Positions 56,575 to 64,000 of a DNA stretch of 64,000 nt are shown here, piece after piece (within the stretch, counting starts at the first letter, position 1; each line of letters starts with the position of its first letter). The translations under genes were made by a program, and so were the position numbers. Source of the stretch: Symbiodinium microadriaticum (Eukaryota > Sar > Dinophyceae > Suessiales > Symbiodiniaceae); assembly GCA_001939145.1 (NCBI GenBank), contig LSRX01000717.1, positions 30,862 to 94,861 of the forward strand, in the 5' to 3' direction. A model generated the notes under the pieces. That model made no database searches. It was not told the DNA's origin and saw only the letters and a list, made by a program, of their open reading frames with translations.

Positions 56575-57531
56575 CACTGGTGGAAGGCAGATGAATGCGA
56601 GACTCTTCCACGATGTGTTCGAGAACTCTGAGGATGGTGAGGCTCTGCGCCAGCATCGAGTTTTGGACAACATGATTCCCTTGTGAACTCCTGCTGTGGA
56701 CTGCACTGTGCAGGTGGCGAAGGCCACCTGCTGCGAGTTCGTGGCGCGGGAAATGCCGTCAGCTTATGGACGTGGTGGGTTACTGTCTGCATGCTCCTCT
56801 AGGTATGTTTGCGTTACGGCTTGCAGATTTTAGGCGAAATTCGCTCAACTACATCAACTGCTGCTGAGCTTTGCCCGATGCCTCCACAAGTTCGCCTGAA
56901 CCTCCGTATGCAGGGTCGGGAAGGAGTCTTGTGTTGGTCGCGGCCATGCGCCAAACCTCTGACAAGATGTTGAGGTGATCACATTGCGCACGAAGTGCTA
57001 GCAATGATTTTAACGATTTTCAACTCTGTAAAACAGTTTCTCGCACTTTCTCATTTTGAGCTGCACTTCCAGGTGCTGACCGAGGCTGCTCCCCCAAACC
57101 TGGCCAAGCAAGATCTCTGCGAAGAGCCCGTCAGAGTCATTCAGAGTCCACAGGTGTCCTCAGGTGTCAGCCGGAATGCGTTTACAGGTATCAGGCCGCT
57201 GCTCGAGACAGCTGCCGTTGCACGAAGGGGACCTGTGTGTGATGTCCGTTATACATTGGTGGAGCCTTGGTGTGTGGTTGACACAGATGGGTCCCAAATT
57301 AGCCGCAACTTCGAGTTGTGGTTCACGACCTTCTCCATAGAAGGAAGTACACTCACAGAATGCCAAAGGCAGTTTCGTGAAGTTTTGTGTGCCCCGATTG
57401 CTTACATCATATCAGCAAAACCAGGACTTCCAAGGTGCATGCAGTCACAGCCAGCAGGACGAACGATCCGGTCTCTCATCCTTTCGGCTTCAGGCCCATT
57501 CAGACCTCCATCTCCTTTCTTGCCAGCATGA
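56575..57531 (+). CDS. Unrecognised exons upstream of the sulfatase
   Basis: About 56575-56686 reads GGRQMNARLFHDVFENSEDG and ALRQHRVLDNMIPL, a convincing charged exon. About 56710-56790 reads VAKATCCEFVAREMPSAYGR. 56995-57531 is a 178-codon open frame whose middle (RYTLVEPWCVVDTDGSQIS) is protein-like. They may form one gene ending before the sulfatase. No family recognised. Confidence 0.28.
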
Positions 57532-57859
57532 TAAGGGCTGTTACCTGCCAAGTAAGATGTCTGCACTTGCACATGTAGTCTGAGCCTGAACCCTAGCTAA
57601 TAGCTGAACAGGCCGAAGGGTTCGAATCTTCGAAGTAACTCCGCCGGTCACGTCGCACCACGATTCTCGCGACGCAGGCGCCAGCTTAAGTCAGCATGCA
57701 AAGGCCGAGACAGACTCTGGGATGGTGCTTGAGTTTCGAGGTGGTTCCTGCCATAACACAGCCAGAGCAAGAACTGACCTCGTGTTCAGTCGCAATCACA
57801 AGCATGAATGAGAGTGGTGCAGCTGTTTCAAGCTCAGAGAGCTTTTCGTCTTTGCTGCC

Positions 57860-60480
57860 ATGTTTCGTTTTGTGTTGGCCTTCTTTGTGCGCTTGGTGCC
57901 ACGTCTCGCATCCTCGGAGCCTCCGCGGCCGAATGTGGTGTGGATCATGGCGGATGACCTGGGATGGGGCGAAGTGGGGCTGTACCCGTCGAATTCGTCT
58001 CATGGCCGGATCGCGACGCCACATTTGGATCAATTCGGTCGAGAAGGAACCATATTTCGACAGGCATATGCCGGATACACCGTGTGCGCTCCGAGCCGCA
58101 CAACTTTTTTTACTGGAAGGCACAGCGGCAACTTCCTCAAGTTGGGTCTAAACGGAGAGACGCTGCATCCCAACCAGACGCAGACACTACCTCAACTCTT
58201 AAGCCAGGCTGGACCCGTCCACAGCCTCGAACTACAATAACTACACTAAACAAAGGATCTGTTGCACTTGTCGTCTTGAGCTGCCAGGTGGGCTACAGGA
58301 CGGGGGCTTTCGGCAAAGTGGCGCCTTTGACTTCACCTCTGCAGCAGGGCTTCGACACTTTCCTCGGACAAGTCGACCAAGCCGCTCGGAACGCCCGATT
58401 GCCATGCTGAGATTTACCTGCAATGGAGTGGGACCAAAGTCCGATCCGAGGCGCTCTGCCATAATATGTACCCTGCGAAGATCGATTCGGCAATGGAGCA
58501 ATTAAACTTCGAGTGCTCCAGTTGCAATGCTGTCCAAAATGTGCTGAAGGATTCCAGGCATGTTACATCACATTGCATATCTCAACCTTGGGTCGGTGCC
58601 CTTTGCCGTGGCGAGTCAGCTCCAGGCTGTCAGGGAACCTCGGAGCAAAATCTCGCGATCTTTGCATGGAAAGGCCTGCAACCTGACTGAACATAGAGTT
58701 CTGACACTGAGAAAAGAACTCTCGTGACTCCAAGGAGGCCTACAACTACACCATCGACATTTTTCACGATCACGGCATGGCCTGGCTAGAAGCTGTAGCC
58801 TCGGAGGCTTCAAGAAGGCCTTTCTTCCTGTTCCTGATCCTAGGCTAGAAAGATCCTTTTTGTCGAACGTGGAGAGCTTCCCGCATGTTGCAGCCCAGGA
58901 GCTACACAATACCTCACGCAGGGGGCTGGTCGGACGCACCCAAGAGTTTGGAGTCCGGAAACCCGGTGCCTTGCGATCTGCAGTGCCTTGACTCCCAGTT
59001 GAAAGCCTATCATACATTGATGCATGCGAACACCACTTCTCCCGACCTCGGCTCTTTCAATTGGTTCTTCGTCGTGGCGGTTTCCAAGGTATGCAGATGA
59101 GCAATGGCCAGATGTTGAGAAGGACAGCAAGACTGATCGACATTCTCGAAGGCAGCCGCTTTGAGCACCCCGTCTTCTCGCAGGATCATGCCGCCGTCAT
59201 TACATACCTGGACGACAAGGCAAGTCCTTCAGCAGACTGCGCCCCAGGTCTCAGATGTGCGAGTGAATGCAAGCGCATCATACTGCATGGAGAGGTAGGT
59301 GACCTTCTGGCACGGCTGAAAGCCTTAAAGGTCGACAAAAACACCTTGGTGACTCAGCTTGTATCACATGACGCATTGCTTCTCGTGCAGCTGCGTCCGG
59401 GTGACCTGTCAGTGTCTCGCTCCATGTGTGTGGATGCGCAGTTATACACATGCGCCCGCCCAGCCAGCCGGCCCCCCACTCATCCACCCGCCCACTGGAC
59501 CCCATTCACACCTTGAAATGCTGGCACGCATGCTGTGTGATTTCACAGTCTCGTCCTTCAAGGTCTTCTTTGCGTCTGACAATGGAGCGCACTCGGAAGG
59601 AGGTCATGACCATCGGTTCTTTGATTCCACAGGTGGTTTGCGAGGCTACAAGAGGCGCCGCTTCTCTGCAATGTCTGCTGGAGAAGGGGTTTAGTTTAGT
59701 TTGGAGTCGGGCGGCCTGGGTGCTTGTGCAGGAGTATGTTCGAAGGCGGCGTGCGTTCCCCAACCATGGTACGCTGGCCAGACGGTGCTTTGGTGAAATT
59801 TCGGTTCAGCTGCGACATGCAGCGACAGACATGTGGAGGAGGCTGTTGCAACTGCAGGCATCCCTGCTGGTCGTGTATCAGATTTTTCGTGGGCCTTTTG
59901 GGACGTGTTGCCCACAATCGCAGAGATTGCCGGGGCAAGCGTTCCCAATGGCCTGGACGGGATCAGCATCGTGCCCGAGCTGAAGGGTTCGTTTCAGAAG
60001 GAGCATTTTTTATAACCATGCATAGCGACTCTCGAACAACGGCAGAGCGCTGTCGGGCTGTCTTTGGAGGAGCACGACTATCTGTACTTCACATGGATTG
60101 GCGAGGGTGGCAAGGGCACTGGAAGTGGCAGTGATTTGAAGCAGGAGCCGGGCTACACAATTCGTCAAGGTTGCTGGAAAGGTGTAGTGCCACATTGCGA
60201 TGCCGCGTTATTGCAGCCTCTTGGCACAGCTATTGGTAGCCACGCCCGGCGAGTGCAGTTCTGTGCAGCGACTGTGCGGCTCGTGCCTCACTACAGGCCG
60301 AGGCTCGCAGACGAGATGCACCTCTTCGACCTCTGCGAGGATCCCTTTGAGAAGACAGACATTGCGGCAGTGAAGCCAAGCATTGTTCTGCAGCTGAAAC
60401 AGCTAGCGGTTTCAAAGAACTTGTCCTGCATGTGCTACCAGTGCGGTTTCCACAAGACCTCGGCCGAAATTCTCGTGTGA
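57860..60480 (+). CDS. Type I sulfatase (arylsulfatase family), secreted
   Basis: Hydrolyses sulfate esters, outside the cell or in the secretory path. ATG at 57860 begins a signal peptide (MFRFVLAFFVRLVPRLASS), then NVVWIMADDLGWGEVG with the metal-binding Asp pair (residues 32-33). The formylglycine signature is CAPSRTTFFTGRHSG, Cys at residue 76 (58085), the substrate of the formylglycine-generating enzyme. Later exons: GYRTGAFGKVAPLTSPLQQG (58292), AYNYTIDIFHDHGMAW (58739), IPHAGGWSDAPKSLESG (58910), DHAAVITYLDDK (59184), LLARLKALKVDKNTLV (59302), the second metal motif SDNGAHSEGGHDHRFFDS (59575), GGVRSPTMVRWPDG (59750), SDFSWAFWDVLPTIAEIAG (59870), EEHDYLYFTWIGEGG (60068), and a C-terminal exon with EMHLFDLCEDPFEK (60317) ending at TGA 60478-60480. 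All signature regions are present, so the gene looks intact. Substrate specificity is not readable. Confidence 0.92.
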
Positions 60481-60583
60481 AAAGCCGTCTCCACAGATGA
60501 TGGGCTACGGAGCGTCGGTCGTGACTCCAAATGTTGCATGATGTTGCATGAGTGCGGCACGCTGCCAATGCCAGGCATGATCG

Positions 60584-61099
60584 ATGGCCGACGACCTGGC
60601 AACAGCAACAGCTGTGGCTGCTGCAAGTTGCAGATCGAAGACTGGAGGTCCGTTGCAATTTCCAGTACCCAAGTACGTGTGTAGCTATCTTCAGCTGAAT
60701 CAGCTTGCCTTCGCCGCGGACATTTTTAATTCCTCTGATATAGAACAAGTGAGATGCTGCGGAGGATACGTCGAGGCTTGCCGCACGGAGACGAAGGCAC
60801 CTTGCCGCACATCTGGCGTGATGGCAGCAGACTGCGGCCAGGCGTTTAGCAATCGCGAAGCCAGGAACTTTGCCAGAAAGACCACAGCCCGAGGACTCAG
60901 AAGACCTGCTCTGACCGGCCAAGCCACGCACAAGAGCATGACCCAAATCAAAGAGGCACTGCCGACACGGACAGCTGAGCAAAGGCCAACTACCTGCTTA
61001 GCATCAGCGAGGATGCTTGCTTTGTTTCACACGCGCCCCAGCCCCAGTAAGGAGATGCAAGCTGTTGAAAGGGTGCAGACAGCTTCGATTGGCCGATGA
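60584..61099 (+). CDS. Hypothetical 171-codon open frame after the sulfatase
   Basis: ATG at 60584 (MADDLATATAVAAASC) to TGA at 61097. Composition is Thr/Ala/Arg-rich without motif, signal or repeat. The minus strand is also open over much of this interval. It may be the 3' flank of the sulfatase gene rather than a gene. Confidence 0.2.
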   Translation: MADDLATATAVAAASCRSKTGGPLQFPVPKYVCSYLQLNQLAFAADIFNSSDIEQVRCCGGYVEACRTETKAPCRTSGVMAADCGQAFSNREARNFARKTTARGLRRPALTGQATHKSMTQIKEALPTRTAEQRPTTCLASARMLALFHTRPSPSKEMQAVERVQTASIGR

Positions 61100-61790
61100 C
61101 GAGTCGTCATATTGCTTGAGAACGGTTCACGGCTCCAGAGGCGAGAAAGTCTAAACGTTCTGGACTGGCCACTACTGACAAACTTGCGCGCCGGTGATCG
61201 AGCCTTACTTGCAGAATGCGTACCGGCTGTCTATATTATGTTGTAGCGAGACAGCACTGACCCGAGGCGTGGTATGCACCCACAGGGTCCGTGGATGCCA
61301 CCTGCTACTTCAAGTCAATGGATGGTCACAGGACCCGGCCCAGACCAGAGTTGGAAGACGGGATGTCACCACCAGGGGATGACATGAAGCTGAAACCATC
61401 TTGAGGATGCTGATGCTATCTGATGTGCTTTCTTCAAGCACGCGACTGTTGCTGCATGTGTCCATAAGCACGGTGCATCTGAACTGCCGAGAACAAGTTC
61501 TGCCTGTAAAGGAAGGGAGATGTAGTTTTTGTTTCGTTGCTGACGCGACTCGCCCTTTGGACGCATAGCTTACTATGCCGCCGTCCCGACCAAGACCATG
61601 CGCCGAAACAATTGGGGATGCTGCTGTTGCTAAGGTCGGTTCTTGCTGGGAGAGATATGAGATAAGCATGACTGCTTCACTTAGCGGCAGACACCTGCAC
61701 CTGGCACGGGAGAGGCATCAATAAAAACCAAAAATGCATCAAACAAACCAAAAATACATCAAAACAAAACCAAGAATGCATCAAAAACAC
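61100..61790. other. Spacer
   Basis: No protein-like frame or recognisable element. Ends in AAACCAAAAATGCATC-like tandem phrases (about 61719-61830) that lead into the purine-rich tract. Confidence 0.4.
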
Positions 61791-62100
61791 ACAAATGCAT
61801 ACAAAAACAAAATGCATCCAAGACCGCATCAAAAACAACAGAGACAGGAAAAATGCAAGACGGAAACCACGACATAACGAAACAGAGACAGAGAGAAAGA
61901 ACGAAGGAAAGAAAGAAGGAAAGAAAGAAATAAAGAAAGAAATAAGGAACGAAAGAAAGAAAGCAAGACAGAAAGAAACAGAGAACGAAATAACAACGGA
62001 AAGCAAGAAAGTAAGATCGGAACAAAGCTCGAAATTCAGACAGAACGACAGACAAAGCAAGAAATAACCTAACAAAGACAGAACCCAAGGATAAAAAAGA
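61719..62100 (+). repeat. Tandem AAAATGCATCAA phrases and GAAA-rich purine tract
   Basis: About 61719-61830 holds several imperfect copies of an AAAACCAAAAATGCATC unit. About 61870-62070 is a GAAA/GAAAGAAC-rich purine tract. On the minus strand the tract reads as hydrophobic Phe/Leu/Ser repeats, an artefact of composition. Confidence 0.8.
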
Positions 62101-62120
62101 AAGAACCAAGGAAGAAATAT

Positions 62121-62153
62121 TTACTACTGCGACGACTACTACTACTACTACTG

Positions 62154-62196
<43 letters not shown>

Positions 62197-62293
62197 CACC
62201 ACCACCACCACCACCACCACTAGCACTAGCACTAGCACTAGCACTAGCACTAGCACTAGCACTAGCACTAGCACTAGCACTAGCCACTAGTAC

Positions 62294-62331
<38 letters not shown>

Positions 62332-62500
62332 CTACTACTACTACTACTACAACTACTACTACTACTAGCCACCCTCTCCTCCTACCAACTACCTGGCGCC
62401 TCAATCCACCACCATCATCGATCATCATCGATCATCATCATCCATCATCATCCTTCATCATGCATAATCATCATCGTCACCATCATCAACCATCATCAAA
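62121..62500 (+). repeat. Compound trinucleotide/hexanucleotide microsatellite
   Basis: In order: (ACT)n at about 62128-62187, (ACC)n to about 62220, (TAGCAC)n of about eleven units to 62287, (AGT)n to about 62329, directly abutting (ACT)n to about 62366, and (ATC)-type repeats with ATCG interruptions from about 62410. The (AGT)n and (ACT)n blocks are reverse complements of one another and touch. Confidence 0.92.
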
Positions 62501-63206
62501 TAAGAGGGTCCTCCATCACGAAAGTGCTGTAAATACCGAGTAAAACGGCTCTTGTAGAGATATTGTTCCGGGTGTCTGTGTAACTCTGCTGTACATGCGA
62601 CAAATCTTGCATCTTGATTAGGCATGTCTGTGCTTGCTTCTGTAAATATTTCATTTCGTAACAGTCGCAGGGGGCCCAGGGGCAAACTGGATGGCCTGGG
62701 CCAACGAAGACCCATCCAGTTTTGCCGTGAAAACGTACCTGCAATCTGCAAATGTTTAGCCAGTTTTCTGGAGGGTTGATGCAATCCGAACTGTGCCTGG
62801 AAATCATGCAATCGAATTAACGGCATCATGCCGTCTTCCTCAACAAGGCTGGGTCGTGCTGCACCGGCAACGTTGCCATCCAAGCTGTGTTACCATGGAG
62901 CTCCCTCATGAGGGCCCATGGGTTTCGGCGAAATATGCCGGCGCGAAGGCGTTCTTGTGTTAGCAGATCCGGAAATCAGGTAGGATGATTACATGTCATA
63001 GTGGAGATCACCAGTGGAAATCAACAGTCAAGTCCGGAAATCAGCCTCTTGGAGAAAGCACTCTGGAAATCGGCCCAATTGGCGGCAAGCGCCCAGTGCA
63101 CTGTTGTCGTGCCTTTGTTGAAGATTTTGTGCAAAATCCACAAAGCTTGGACACCAGAACGGTTCGCTGGAATGAGCTTGCATCGTTGGGTACGCCGAAC
63201 GGCGGA

Positions 63207-63289
63207 AGGTTGTACGCTCAAGTTAGTACGATCGTGGCCACAAGACTTGGCCACTGTCCACAGGGTTGTACGGTCGCATGGTGCACCCA
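63207..63289 (+). repeat. Direct repeat, copy A
   Basis: About 82 bases starting AAGGTTGTACGCTCAAGTTA and including CGTGGCCACAAGACTTGG. A second copy with a few substitutions starts at 63919. The repeat contains the imperfect inverted pair GTGGCCA-CAAGAC-TTGGCCAC. Confidence 0.85.
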
Positions 63290-63371
63290 CCATCGTCGAT
63301 TCGCCAGCCCATGCTTGCCGGCTCTGACAGACTCTTTCAGTCTTTCTGCCTCTACCTCTGTTTTCTTTGGG

Positions 63372-63522
63372 TTTGCTGGAAGGTCGAGGTCCGGAAGGTC
63401 AATGTGAAGGTCAGGCAGGTTTGTTTGTGTTTCTGTGTTCTTCTTCTTCCTTGTTTTTGTTTTCCTGTGGGGCTTGCTGGAAGGTCGAGGTCTGGAAGGT
63501 CAAGGTGAAGGTTAGGCAGATA
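63372..63522 (+). repeat. Two copies of a ~48-base unit, period ~101
   Basis: The unit TTGCTGGAAGGTCGAGGT followed by GGAAGGTCAA and GTGAAGGT occurs at about 63373 and again at about 63474. A T/C-rich spacer separates them. Together they sit between the two copies of the 82-base repeat. Confidence 0.75.
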
Positions 63523-63918
63523 AGGGCAGGTACGTTTTTGTTTGATTTTTTCTGTATTTGTCGACAATATGCAGACGGCCGATCAGCTGTTATTCAGGAC
63601 CCCGGCCTTATTCGGAACGCAGTCAACTTGTCGAGTCAGGCCTGTCCGGTACTCATGGCCGGACCGTTGGGCCTACAGGAGCGGTGGTTGGCCGCTCAAC
63701 TAGATGGAGCGGATGTGCGCATAAGGTTTTGTTGGTCCGATGATGAAAAGTTCCACAGACGTGGAGTATATTGGCTGTTCCTTACAGGCGAGCATGAACC
63801 GCCTGTTGGTGTATTCCTTATTCTGGCCACATTGCTGCCAGATGATCCAAATACGTGCTACAGCGTGCCTTGTGTACACAATACGGTAGGTCAAGACCTT
63901 TCGCCAACTATTTCACAA

Positions 63919-64000
63919 AAGGTTGTACGCTCAAGTTATTACGATCGTGGCCACAAGACTTGGCCACCGTCCACAGGGCTGTACGGTCGCATGGGGCACC
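63919..64000 (+). repeat. Direct repeat, copy B (runs off the window)
   Basis: Second copy of the repeat at 63207, offset 712 bases. It differs by a handful of substitutions (TTATT for TTAGT, CCACCGTCC for CCACTGTCC, GGGCTG for GGGTTG). It is cut by the window end, so the true repeat may be longer. Confidence 0.85.

Noticed and set aside
57610..57650. GGTTCGAATC word resembling the tRNA B-box
   Set aside because: The T-arm stem does not pair properly and no A-box, anticodon arm or acceptor stem can be built around it.
61759..62280. Minus-strand hydrophobic Leu/Val/Phe-rich frame that could be read as a membrane protein
   Set aside because: It is the translation of purine-rich and triplet microsatellites.
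1..64000. CRISPR arrays, bacterial promoters, operons or terminators
   Set aside because: No regularly spaced repeats with unique spacers are visible, and the spliced eukaryotic gene structure makes bacterial signals irrelevant.

Overview
The window reads as nuclear DNA of a dinoflagellate, most likely a Symbiodiniaceae-type alga. The genes are cut into many short exons. Most of the intron ends I could resolve are GC...AG rather than GT...AG, often with a short direct repeat such as GAG|GC at both ends. Every gene I can identify lies on the + strand, as expected for dinoflagellate one-way gene arrays. Coding DNA is GC-rich, and no bacterial operon or Shine-Dalgarno logic is visible. Because of splicing, gene entries are given as spans; exon ends are stated only where two independent cues (frame and homology) fix them.

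Layout, left to right. About 0.3-4 kb holds an RNA-binding SR-type protein (RRM pieces, Met-rich stretch, Gly/Cys-type low-complexity repeat, Arg/Ser tail). 4-9 kb holds scattered unrecognised exons. 9.1-11.2 kb is a tyrosine-kinase-like (TKL) protein kinase with a long Pro-rich leader. 13.9-14.5 kb is a frameshifted, antisense non-LTR reverse transcriptase fragment. 15.2-16.9 kb is a small basic protein with some SRP19-like features. 21.1-26.1 kb is a calcium-dependent protein kinase (kinase plus four EF-hands), whose third EF-hand loop is interrupted by a 1.8 kb repeat-bearing intron. 26.7-29.4 kb holds unassigned exons. 32.0-36.6 kb is a PRMT4/CARM1-like arginine methyltransferase. 37.1-46.4 kb is cobalamin-dependent methionine synthase. 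47.5-48.8 kb is an EF-hand protein. 50.3-57.6 kb holds several unassigned exons. 57.9-60.5 kb is a secreted type I sulfatase. The right end carries microsatellites and direct repeats.

The most striking object is the methionine synthase. Its homocysteine-binding and folate-binding modules occur twice in tandem in one open frame, ahead of a single cobalamin and reactivation half. The two copies look almost identical over about 1.94 kb. The 4.15 kb core that contains both is intronless, while the same positions at the outer edges of the gene carry introns. This looks like duplication followed by cDNA-mediated intron loss and/or gene conversion.

The methyltransferase next to it consumes S-adenosylmethionine, and methionine synthase closes the same methyl cycle. 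The two genes are 475 bases apart, but co-function is only an inference.
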